Source: Spirochaetales bacterium (lineage in GTDB: Bacteria > Spirochaetota > Spirochaetia > SZUA-6). From it: a stretch of DNA of 10,998 bases. Position numbers and translations under genes: made by a program. The stretch is taken from assembly GCA_003233545.1 (NCBI GenBank), contig QILZ01000184.1, positions 1 through 10,998 on the forward strand. Reading direction: 5' to 3'. The notes beneath the pieces were generated by a model. That model was not told where the DNA came from. It ran no database searches and was given only the letters and a program-made list of their open reading frames with translations. Shown piece after piece: positions 1 through 6,380 of the stretch; positions within the stretch are counted from its first letter, which is position 1, and every line of letters begins with the position of its first letter.

Positions 1-52
1 CATTCCGGAGAAGAGTGCTGTTAATCCTCTCTGCATCCATATGCTTTTTCAT
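1..52 (-). CDS. Possible start of a gene running off the left edge
   Basis: Reading leftward from an ATG at 52-50 the frame is open to the window edge and begins MKKHMDAERINSTLLRN. Seventeen residues are too few to recognise a family. No Shine-Dalgarno sequence lies in front of the ATG, but a promoter-like pair lies just upstream at 69-98, so a gene in the same direction as sulfatase 1 is plausible. Two other in-frame ATGs (40-38 and 3-1) could be the real start. It could also be chance open frame. Confidence 0.3.
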   Translation of the reverse strand, partial: MKKHMDAERINSTLLRN

Positions 53-68
53 ATTATAATACTTATAT

Positions 69-98
69 AGAATATCAAAAAGCAACACGGGGAATCAA
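69..98 (-). promoter_or_regulatory. Possible promoter for the left-edge gene
   Basis: On the minus strand TTGATT (98-93) is followed after 18 bases by TATTCT (74-69), preceded by TGA as an extended -10. It resembles in layout the stronger elements upstream of GH20, sulfatase 2 and the regulator, but the spacer sequence is different, so much of the likeness may be ordinary sigma-70 consensus. Confidence 0.3.
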
Positions 99-124
99 GG
101 GGTGTGCAGTAATAAGGGCAGTAT

Positions 125-1777
125 TTATAAAAATTTCTGGCGATCGGTTTTTCTGCCTTTTATAATTTCCGGGTACTGCAGGGCTATGGAACTGAAATAT
201 CCTTTCCACCTTTTATCGTGTTCAAATATTTCCCCCATTTGCGAAACAGCATATTCCACTATGTTTCTGCAGGTTTTATCCGTATAGAGATTTGTAAAAG
301 GAGCTTTCCAATCCAGAACATAGAGCTCGTCGATGTCATCTGTCATATTAAAAGTAAACATATATTTCCGTTTCCTGTTTTCCTCGACGTATTCAAAAAT
401 CAATGCTGCTGCAGGGTTGGGAATAACATGGCTCCATATTTCGCATAAAACCGGTTTATTCTCCGGCCTTTTTTTCCCGTTTATTGTGTTAAAAAGGCTT
501 ACGCCGTCTGTGCGTTCATCATGGCTGATCCCTGCAATTTCCAGGATTGCCGGTGCGATATCGAGCAGGGAAACAGGTGTTTGGATAATAGATGGTATTT
601 CGGGCAGATCGATGCCTGTATTTTTACGGTTTCCAGACGGGGGTTTTACAATAAGGGGCACCTGGATTACCCTTGGATTTAGAAAAGCTCCCTTATCTAC
701 AAGAGCCAATTCTCCGTTCATTTCTCCGTGGTCTGCGAATAAAAAAATCCAGCTCTCATCAAACAGGTCTTCTTTTTTTAAGGTTGTAAAGAATTTCCCG
801 AGCATGGTATCGAGGATTTCAAACTGAAGTATTTGCGCTGTCATGTAATCCTCGAGTGCGTTCTTATCGTACAAACCCCAGTTTTTCCTGTACAGTCTGT
901 AAACACGCGGTTCTGCCCATGGAGCTTTGAATTTCTTATCCGATAGTTTTAAGTATGATTCGGGAAGTTTTAATCTGCTTCTAATCTCCCTTTCCCTCTC
1001 ATCCATGCCTGCCGGAATGGCAAAGGGCTGGTGAGGTCCGAAAAAGTCAAGCTGAAGGTATAGCGGGTTATTTTTTACTCCGCGGGCAGTAATACATTCT
1101 TCTGCCTGCTGTACAAGAAATGCAGGATATGTCGCATCCGGTGGAAATGGCCTCCCGTTCTGATCACCGATCCAGCCACCGTATGAATTACCCCTGCCTG
1201 TGCCGGTTAAATCCCTTCCGAAAATCTCTTTTTTAAAGGAAAACCGCCTAAAGCCTTTTTGGTTTAAGAAAGAAATATACTTATCATCATCGAACCACGG
1301 AGGTGACCATCTGTTCCAGGGACTGTCATTTTCGCCGAATGCATCCATAAACTTATGTGTTCCTATATGGGATTTACCGATGTGCCGGGTATGGTATCCC
1401 GAAGCTTTTAAATACTCCGGGTATATAATATCGGAATCCCGCAGGTGGATCTCATGGCCGTCATGAGCCCTCTCTCCATTTGTTGTTATATAGGAGTATC
1501 TTCCTGTCAGGTAAGATGCACGGGAAGGGGAGCATAGCGGTGAGGTAGAATAGGCATTGGAAAAAAATATACCCTGGTTTTTAAGCTGATCTATATTCGG
1601 CGTATCCGGTTTAAGTTTTTCCCGAATGTCGAGGTAAAACTCCGGCGGCACCATGTCCACTGTGATAACTATAATGTTGTTCCCGGAGTATTCAGGTTTA
1701 AATCTAAAAGGTCCGTGCCCGTTCATCGGGTTAATATATTTGATTCTTCCGTCTGTTGCCGCCGTTACGAATAACAT
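125..1777 (-). CDS. Sulfatase 1, S1 family (Cys-type, formylglycine-dependent)
   Basis: A 550-residue sulfatase that would hydrolyse a sulfate ester, most likely on a carbohydrate. The signature C82-S-P-S-R86 followed by LTGR is the site where the cysteine is converted to formylglycine. Other expected active-site pieces are D41 in ITVD near the N-terminus, K135 and H137 in GKSHIG, H249 in FGPHQPF, and D349-H350 in FADHGE with K362 downstream. The residue after D41 is methionine where many relatives have D or Q. There is no clear signal peptide; the first 30 residues are mixed polar, so a cytoplasmic location is likely. The ATG at 1777 has no convincing Shine-Dalgarno sequence, and M18 is the next in-frame ATG, also without one. 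The substrate cannot be told from sequence. It lies divergent to GH20 and runs the same way as sulfatase 2. Confidence 0.93.
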   Translation of the reverse strand: MLFVTAATDGRIKYINPMNGHGPFRFKPEYSGNNIIVITVDMVPPEFYLDIREKLKPDTPNIDQLKNQGIFFSNAYSTSPLCSPSRASYLTGRYSYITTNGERAHDGHEIHLRDSDIIYPEYLKASGYHTRHIGKSHIGTHKFMDAFGENDSPWNRWSPPWFDDDKYISFLNQKGFRRFSFKKEIFGRDLTGTGRGNSYGGWIGDQNGRPFPPDATYPAFLVQQAEECITARGVKNNPLYLQLDFFGPHQPFAIPAGMDEREREIRSRLKLPESYLKLSDKKFKAPWAEPRVYRLYRKNWGLYDKNALEDYMTAQILQFEILDTMLGKFFTTLKKEDLFDESWIFLFADHGEMNGELALVDKGAFLNPRVIQVPLIVKPPSGNRKNTGIDLPEIPSIIQTPVSLLDIAPAILEIAGISHDERTDGVSLFNTINGKKRPENKPVLCEIWSHVIPNPAAALIFEYVEENRKRKYMFTFNMTDDIDELYVLDWKAPFTNLYTDKTCRNIVEYAVSQMGEIFEHDKRWKGYFSSIALQYPEIIKGRKTDRQKFL

Positions 1778-1789
1778 ATGTTTACCGGT

Positions 1790-1818
1790 ATCTTAATGTT
1801 CATTTTAATACGGGTCAA
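1790..1818 (-). promoter_or_regulatory. Weak candidate promoter for sulfatase 1
   Basis: On the minus strand TTGACC (1818-1813) and TAAGAT (1795-1790) are separated by 17 bases. Transcription would start only a few bases before the ATG at 1777, giving an almost leaderless message, which would fit the missing Shine-Dalgarno sequence. The -10 matches consensus at only four of six positions, so this is tentative. Confidence 0.22.
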
Positions 1819-2077
1819 TGGACAATCCTGCTTCTAAGCCGGAATATTTGCCTTTACCGTTAACCGTGAAAGAGTAAGTAGGCGGTACATTTGTAAACCT
1901 GTTTTTTCCCGGATGCAGGCAAAGCCTGGTACAGGATAGGCACCCGCATCTTAATTGTCTGCTCCCTTGATGACCGGTATCGTTATCCCCACGGCACCAT
2001 TCTGCCGGTCTTCCACTTACATGCATATGACAGCCGATTTTCATTGATATTTCGATCATCCTTTGATAAGTTTTCAC
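1805..2077 (-). CDS. Unrecognised short cysteine-rich ORF
   Basis: An open frame of 90 codons starting at GTG, with a more natural start at the internal ATG giving MKIGCHMHVSGRPAEW (codon 12, 2044-2042). Its middle carries a cluster CGCLSCTRLC, and it ends GLSIDPY. I do not recognise a family. No good Shine-Dalgarno sequence precedes any of the starts, and the 5' end overlaps the promoter-like element of the divergent GH20 gene. It ends 27 bases before sulfatase 1 in the same direction. It may be a small gene, a decayed remnant of a longer one, or chance. No other gene is visible in the 323-base gap between sulfatase 1 and GH20. Confidence 0.25.
   Translation of the reverse strand: MKTYQRMIEISMKIGCHMHVSGRPAEWCRGDNDTGHQGSRQLRCGCLSCTRLCLHPGKNRFTNVPPTYSFTVNGKGKYSGLEAGLSIDPY
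2044..2074 (+). promoter_or_regulatory. Shared promoter-like element upstream of GH20
   Basis: This stretch reads TTGATA, then TTTCGATCATCC, then TTTGATAAGTTTT toward the GH20 gene. It aligns with the sulfatase-2 element at 5081-5113 over 31 positions with three mismatches and one two-base gap, and less closely with the regulator element at 10485-10517. The gap removes TA from the place where the other copies carry a -10 hexamer, so this copy may be a weaker promoter or a regulator-binding site. It ends 26 bases before the ATG at 2101. Confidence 0.6.
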
Positions 2078-2100
2078 TATTAACCGGGGAGGAGCAAAAC

Positions 2101-3462
2101 ATGACAGGTAGTAAATTGTTTAAAGTGTCACAACCGATCATCCCTATTCGTGGTATTCATCTGGACCTGAAGGGGATGCCACCGACAGCCAACCGGTTTG
2201 TGGAACTTCTGAAAGTGTTTGTGTTTACAGCCGCGCGTTACAATGTTGTCCTGGTCGAGTGGGAGGACGCTTTTCCCTGGACGGTAGACGAACGGTTTCG
2301 CAGTCCCACAGCATACACGGTTAAGGATATCCGCCGTTTTCTGGAGGTTGCACGAACTCTCGGCCTTGAAATTATTCCTTTAGTACAGTCTCTGGGGCAC
2401 ATGGAAACGCCCCTGGGTGTTCCCGGGTACGAACACCTTCGTGAGCTTCCGGCTGATTCTTCGGTGCTGAATCCATTGGCTGTTGGTGCGTGCAAGCTTG
2501 TCCGGAAGATGGTGGATGACGTTCTGAATCTCATGCCGGAGGTCCGCCATTTCCATCTCGGCGGCGACGAAGCCTGGAGTATGGGCAAACACCCGCAAAC
2601 TAAAGACTACATAGATAAACATGGTAAAGAACAGCTTTTCTTACGGCATGTCGGACCGATTCTGGATAGTCTGAATGCGCGGGGTATCCGGCCGATCCTG
2701 TGGCACGATATGATGATTAACTGGAGCAGTGACGCATTGAGAGCTCTCGGCACCAGGAGTGATCTTATGACATGGGGATATTCCGGCCATCCGGATACAA
2801 CAGGTCATCATTTCGGCACCAAATACATCAAACGTTTTCATGCCCACAGCATCACCCTGTGGGCCGGCACTGCGTATAAGGGAGCCGATGGTCACAATGT
2901 CGATCGCCCGGATATCCGACAGCGGGAGCAGAATGCTCTTGCCTGGATGGAAATCGCACAACGCTTTGGATATACCGGTGTTATTGCTACCGGCTGGAGT
3001 CGTTACTCCACCGATCGTGTGCAGTGTGAACCCATCGATGCTGCACTCGACTCGTTAGTCAACATTGGAGTAATCCTGCATGATGGTCAGCCGCCTGAAG
3101 GCGGCATCGATGCCTGCATAGCGGCCTTGGAAGAGTTGGGCGAAAGGAATCGTTTCGAATCCTGCAAAACAGCCATGGAGCATCTTTCTGTTGTTCGTCG
3201 ACGCGGCTGGCAAGCGGTCCAGTCGTTACGTGAACAAATTGTACTTTGCCGGAGAGACGCACGTCGATGCGGCTCACATATGGAAAGTCAGAGTCTGAAA
3301 AGGTTAAGTGCAATCCTCGAAGAATCGAAGGAAGCAGCCGAAGAGGTGCGAAAAGGTTTTGCAGGACTTGTGGAACCAGTCTGGATCGAAGAATACATCA
3401 GTACACGACTAACGCCTCTTAGTGAAGAACTGTCCGGCCTCGATCGCAGACCGGGCAAATGA
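2101..3462 (+). CDS. GH20-like beta-N-acetylhexosaminidase
   Basis: A 453-residue TIM-barrel glycosidase that resembles the GH20 branch including GcnA-type enzymes and would remove terminal beta-linked N-acetylhexosamine. The key motif is HLGGDEAW with D156-E157, the acid-base pair used in substrate-assisted catalysis in this family. Other barrel-strand segments visible are PIRGIHLDLKG (15-25), NVVLVEWEDAFPW (48-60), LEIIPLVQSLGHME (89-102) and PILWHDMM further on. The C-terminal third is charged and helical. An in-frame start exists at 2044, but GGGGAGGAG at 2086-2094 sits six bases before the ATG at 2101, so that start is preferred. No signal peptide is seen. The gene is visibly richer in G+C than the right half of the window. 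It converges with sulfatase 2, 53 bases away. Confidence 0.88.
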   Translation: MTGSKLFKVSQPIIPIRGIHLDLKGMPPTANRFVELLKVFVFTAARYNVVLVEWEDAFPWTVDERFRSPTAYTVKDIRRFLEVARTLGLEIIPLVQSLGHMETPLGVPGYEHLRELPADSSVLNPLAVGACKLVRKMVDDVLNLMPEVRHFHLGGDEAWSMGKHPQTKDYIDKHGKEQLFLRHVGPILDSLNARGIRPILWHDMMINWSSDALRALGTRSDLMTWGYSGHPDTTGHHFGTKYIKRFHAHSITLWAGTAYKGADGHNVDRPDIRQREQNALAWMEIAQRFGYTGVIATGWSRYSTDRVQCEPIDAALDSLVNIGVILHDGQPPEGGIDACIAALEELGERNRFESCKTAMEHLSVVRRRGWQAVQSLREQIVLCRRDARRCGSHMESQSLKRLSAILEESKEAAEEVRKGFAGLVEPVWIEEYISTRLTPLSEELSGLDRRPGK

Positions 3463-3515
3463 GAATGAATTGTCCGGTGAAAGCGGCCAGTGATACCGGA
3501 AATAAGCTGCTGCCG

Positions 3516-4985
3516 CTAAGCCGGTGCCTGTTCCGTACTGCTAAATGGAAGACTTGTGAATTCCTTTGTTATTCCGGCAGGACCGGTTAATCCCACTTGC
3601 CCATACCCCGTGACCGGTTTATATGTTCCATCCTTCAGGGGATCAACATAGCGGGCAAACCAGGCTTCAAGTCTATATCTCATCTCACAAATACTATATT
3701 GATATTGAGGAACATTAACAAGGTTAGATTCCTCCCGCGGATCGTCTGCAAGGTTGTATAGCTCGTGTGGTCCATAAGGATAGCGGTGAATGTATTTCCA
3801 GTCCCGTGTACGTACCATTCGCACCGGACCGTATTCATCATACACAACGACTTGCTCTTGATGTTCCCCGGGCGAGTCCCCGCGGAGAAGTCCGGCAAAG
3901 CTTTTGCCGGGCAGACGAGCGGATTCGGGATTATCTATCCTGAGATAGTCCAGCAAAGTCGGCATAAAATCGTAGTGGCTTAACAGTTCAGTGCACAGTA
4001 AACCTTGCGGGAGATGGCCAGGGCGCGATACAATAAAAGGTACCTTTACAGATTCTTCGAACATGTTTAAAGGAAACGTGGCATTGCCTTTTCCGTAAAG
4101 GCCGTGATGTCCCATATTCATACCATTGTCGCTGGTAAAACAGATCAATGTATTTTCGCGTAAGTTGTTTAATTCAAGCCAATCGAGAAGCCGGCCCATA
4201 TTGGTGTCCATTGCCGTAACGGCGGCATAATAACCGCTCAGATACACGCGCCTTGTTTCGGTATCTTTGACAGGAATACCCAGATGATGCACCCATTCCG
4301 GAGGGCACAGATCATGCGGAACGGACTCAAACGGACAATTCCGGTAATAATAATCAAACAACTCTGCCGGGTGTTGCTCTCGCTGCCAGGGGGAATGCGG
4401 TGCCGTGTAATGCACGCTCAGGTAAAACGGGTCATTGCTGTTCTTCTGTTGTAAGAAACGCAAGGCATTGTCCGTTATGAAATCAGTTACATACCGGGGC
4501 TCCTCATACACTTTCCCTTCCTTGATCATGGGCGCATTATAGTATGGTCCGCCTCCTTTGGCGTGCACTTCCCAGAAAGCAAAGCTTTTCTGAGGATGGT
4601 GTGAGTCTCCGAGATGCCACTTGCCGCTGATACCGCAAGTGTAGCCTCCGGCCGCTAAGTAGTCGGTGTACCCTGGTTGGTCTTTGAGATATTCGATTAA
4701 CTTCCCATTACGCTCCGGCTCATATCCGGCAATAGTATCTCCGGCCTTGATCCAGTCATGGACTCCGTGCTGCGATGGTATCCGGCCAGTAAGAAGTGAG
4801 GCCCTGGCCGGTGAACAGACCGGCGAGGTGCAAAAGAAATTCTCGAACCGCATTCCTGTAGAAGCCAGCCTGTCAAGATTCGGAGTGTGTATCTCCTGAT
4901 TGCCTGCACACCCCATGGCCCAGTAACCCTGGTCATCCGTCAGGATAAGGATAATATTTGGCCGGGTCGAATCTCTGCTTGCCAT
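3516..4985 (-). CDS. Sulfatase 2, S1 family (Cys-type, formylglycine-dependent)
   Basis: A 489-residue sulfatase of standard length, close in layout to glycan sulfatases and choline-sulfatase-like members. Signature C57-S-P-A-R61 followed by LLTGR is the formylglycine site. Metal and substrate residues are D17-D18 in LTDDQG, K122 and H124 in GKWHLG, H197 in TAPHSPW, D286-N287 in TSDNG, and K299 in LYGKG. The N-terminus MASRDSTRPN leads straight into the first barrel strand with no signal peptide, so a cytoplasmic enzyme is likely. The start has a good GGGAGG (4995-4990) four bases before the ATG. It is transcribed from its own promoter at 5081-5113, which carries the element shared with GH20. 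It is more typical in its active site than sulfatase 1. The sulfated substrate is unknown, but co-regulation with GH20 suggests an amino-sugar-containing glycan (inference). Confidence 0.95.
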   Translation of the reverse strand: MASRDSTRPNIILILTDDQGYWAMGCAGNQEIHTPNLDRLASTGMRFENFFCTSPVCSPARASLLTGRIPSQHGVHDWIKAGDTIAGYEPERNGKLIEYLKDQPGYTDYLAAGGYTCGISGKWHLGDSHHPQKSFAFWEVHAKGGGPYYNAPMIKEGKVYEEPRYVTDFITDNALRFLQQKNSNDPFYLSVHYTAPHSPWQREQHPAELFDYYYRNCPFESVPHDLCPPEWVHHLGIPVKDTETRRVYLSGYYAAVTAMDTNMGRLLDWLELNNLRENTLICFTSDNGMNMGHHGLYGKGNATFPLNMFEESVKVPFIVSRPGHLPQGLLCTELLSHYDFMPTLLDYLRIDNPESARLPGKSFAGLLRGDSPGEHQEQVVVYDEYGPVRMVRTRDWKYIHRYPYGPHELYNLADDPREESNLVNVPQYQYSICEMRYRLEAWFARYVDPLKDGTYKPVTGYGQVGLTGPAGITKEFTSLPFSSTEQAPA

Positions 4986-5080
4986 TTGGCCTCCCTTGCA
5001 AATCGAGCGGCGGCGACAACTACCATTTGATTGTCAGCTGCTCTTAATATTCTGTTTTCGGTTCTCTTCATACTACATGT

Positions 5081-5113
5081 AAAACTTATATCAAAGGATG
5101 CTTGAAAAATCAA
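5081..5113 (-). promoter_or_regulatory. Extended -10 promoter of sulfatase 2, shared element
   Basis: On the minus strand TTGATT (5113-5108) is followed after exactly 17 bases by TATAAG (5090-5085), with TGA directly before it as an extended -10. The spacer contains CATCCTT, as in the GH20 copy, and the element ends with TTTT. The -35 half is also part of a small perfect inverted repeat, CTTGA and TCAAG separated by four T's (5114-5101). Transcription would start near 5078, about 93 bases before the sulfatase ATG. Confidence 0.65.
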
Positions 5114-5118
5114 GGAAA

Positions 5119-5331
5119 TTAGAATGTACGACAAGGATAGAAGAATATATAATATAGTATAGGAGGGCTTAAGATCGGTGCGCCAAGCAAAGCTTGGGCG
5201 TGGTAGTTTACAGGTTTCATCATAGCTTCGTCTGCTTCCCGGATCGGCTTTTCCATTTTCTGTTCAGGTGTTTCTCCGGACGCTATCGCATTACGAAGCA
5301 TCTTTAGACTTGGCTTTGCGTACAACTCCAT
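5119..5331 (-). CDS. Unrecognised short ORF, possible gene remnant
   Basis: A 70-codon open frame. The first 50 residues look protein-like, charged and helical (for example ASGETPEQKMEKPIREADEA), while the last 15 are a hydrophobic tail rich in P, Y and F. A stop codon lies four codons before the ATG and there is no Shine-Dalgarno sequence in front of it. I do not recognise a family. It ends next to the sulfatase-2 promoter. A decayed fragment of a longer gene is as likely as a functional small protein. Confidence 0.25.
   Translation of the reverse strand: MELYAKPSLKMLRNAIASGETPEQKMEKPIREADEAMMKPVNYHAQALLGAPILSPPILYYIFFYPCRTF
5181..5200. repeat. Strong short inverted repeat (hairpin)
   Basis: CGCCAAGC and GCTTGGGCG pair almost fully around a three-base loop, with a single unpaired base. 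No T-run follows on either strand, so it is not a typical terminator. It lies inside the small minus-strand ORF and just after GTG, giving GTGCG at its left edge, which is the form of a group II intron 5' end, but no other intron feature is present. Confidence 0.5.
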
Positions 5332-5364
5332 CCGATAAATCGATCACGGCACAAGGGGATGTAC

Positions 5365-5395
5365 TTGATTATCTCTGGTATATGCATTGTATCAG
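5365..5395 (+). promoter_or_regulatory. Weak candidate promoter for isomerase A
   Basis: TTGATT (5365-5370) and TATCAG (5390-5395) with a TG before the second box are followed by a T-run, as in the shared element. The 19-base spacing is long and the spacer does not match the other copies. It would give a leader of about 145 bases. Confidence 0.2.
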
Positions 5396-5494
5396 TTTTT
5401 TATTCGGAACGTAAATAACGATAAAATTTAAAGAGAACACACTATTTTAAGCAATTACCAAATAAGTTTAATAGAAATTGTGTATATTGTAACC

Positions 5495-5520
5495 AAAGGC
5501 AGCACTTTTGTAATGCCTTT
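5495..5520 (+). repeat. Inverted repeat in the leader of isomerase A
   Basis: AAAGGCA (5495-5501) and TGCCTTT (5514-5520) are perfect complements separated by 12 bases. The second arm ends 14 bases before the ribosome-binding site AAGGAGGG (5535-5542). It may be an operator for a dimeric repressor or an RNA hairpin affecting translation; no T-run follows, so it is not a terminator. Confidence 0.5.
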
Positions 5521-5546
5521 ATACAAAAAGCTAAAAGGAGGGCAAA

Positions 5547-6380
5547 ATGAAATATAGTGTGTTTAGCGTTATAATGCCGGAATTTACCCTGGAGGAGACT
5601 GTTAAGAAGCTGGCGGAGGCAGGTTATGACGGCGTGGAATGGAGGGTTAAGGAGATATCAAGTGAATATGAAGAAGAAACTCCTTCTTTCTGGAGAAATA
5701 ATCGAAGCACCATTAACATTGACACCATCCTGGAAGAAGCCTCTTTCCTTAAAAAAATGTCGGGAGAACAGGGGCTGGAAATATGCTCCCTTGCCACCTA
5801 TCTGGAAATAAAAGAAATAAGCAAAATTGAGAAAGTGGCCCGGGCTGCCCGGGTTATGAACTGCCCTCAGTTCAGAGTTAGTGCTCCTGCCTATGATCGA
5901 ACAATTAATTATAATCTACTCTATGATCAGGCTGTTAAAGATCTGAAAGAGGTAGAAAAAATAGCAATCAGAGAAAAAGTTAAGGTCATTTTAGAGACTC
6001 ACCCGGGGAACATCATTCCCAGTGCCAGCCTGGCCTACCGTCTCGTGAGTCATTTTGACCCCCGGTATATAGGCATCATTTATGACCCGGGGAACATGGT
6101 TTATGAAGGAATGGAAAACTGGCGAATGGGTCTGGAACTTCTGGGAGAGTATTTAGCCCATATTCATGTTAAAAATTCCGCCTGGTACAATAAGGATGGT
6201 AAATGGGCTCCAACCCATGTTAAAGTGGCCGAAGGAATAGTGGATTGGAAACAGTTGCTCGAAGATATTAGCGCTGTGGGTTATCACGGTTACCTTTCCC
6301 TGGAAGATTTCTCTGATACGCCGGTAGAGGAAAAATTAGTAAGTAGCTTAGAATACCTCAGACTTTATTTTTTCAACTAA
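5547..6380 (+). CDS. Sugar phosphate isomerase/epimerase A (xylose-isomerase-like TIM barrel)
   Basis: A 277-residue protein of the AP-endonuclease-2/xylose-isomerase-like TIM-barrel superfamily, which includes sugar epimerases, isomerases and lyases acting on keto-sugars. The four metal-binding positions are visible: E150 in VILETHPG, D180 in IYDPGNM, H207 in AHIHVKN, and E253 in LSLEDF. A glycine-containing AEGIVDW segment (228-234) and the first-strand segment GYDGVEW (26-32) also fit. The ribosome-binding site AAGGAGGG sits four bases before the ATG and fixes the start. It is a single gene on the plus strand and its last 33 bases overlap the end of isomerase B on the other strand. The exact substrate cannot be told. 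Confidence 0.9.
   Translation: MKYSVFSVIMPEFTLEETVKKLAEAGYDGVEWRVKEISSEYEEETPSFWRNNRSTINIDTILEEASFLKKMSGEQGLEICSLATYLEIKEISKIEKVARAARVMNCPQFRVSAPAYDRTINYNLLYDQAVKDLKEVEKIAIREKVKVILETHPGNIIPSASLAYRLVSHFDPRYIGIIYDPGNMVYEGMENWRMGLELLGEYLAHIHVKNSAWYNKDGKWAPTHVKVAEGIVDWKQLLEDISAVGYHGYLSLEDFSDTPVEEKLVSSLEYLRLYFFN

Larger units (their letters stand above)
4986..5546. other. Long intergenic region between sulfatase 2 and isomerase A
   Basis: This 561-base divergent region holds the sulfatase-2 leader (about 90 bases) and promoter, a short orphan minus-strand ORF at 5119-5331, a strong hairpin at 5181-5200, a weak plus-strand promoter candidate at 5365-5395, and an inverted repeat with a good ribosome-binding site just before isomerase A. 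From 5396 to 5494 the sequence is A+T-rich and I see nothing definite. Confidence 0.6.

Noticed and set aside
333..827. Long plus-strand open frame of 164 codons inside sulfatase 1
   Set aside because: It is antisense to well-conserved sulfatase sequence and shows no protein family features.
3463..3515. Possible terminator between the convergent GH20 and sulfatase-2 genes
   Set aside because: Only five-base arms (CCGGT with ACCGG, GCGGC with GCCGC) with long loops and no T-run on either strand.
4940..5066. Leader ORF of about 40 codons overlapping the sulfatase-2 start
   Set aside because: No ribosome-binding site, and its end only reads the sulfatase N-terminal region in another frame.
5178..5205. 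Group II intron 5' end (GTGCGCC followed by a hairpin)
   Set aside because: No reverse transcriptase, no domain V-like hairpin and no intron 3' end are visible; the match is limited to a few bases.
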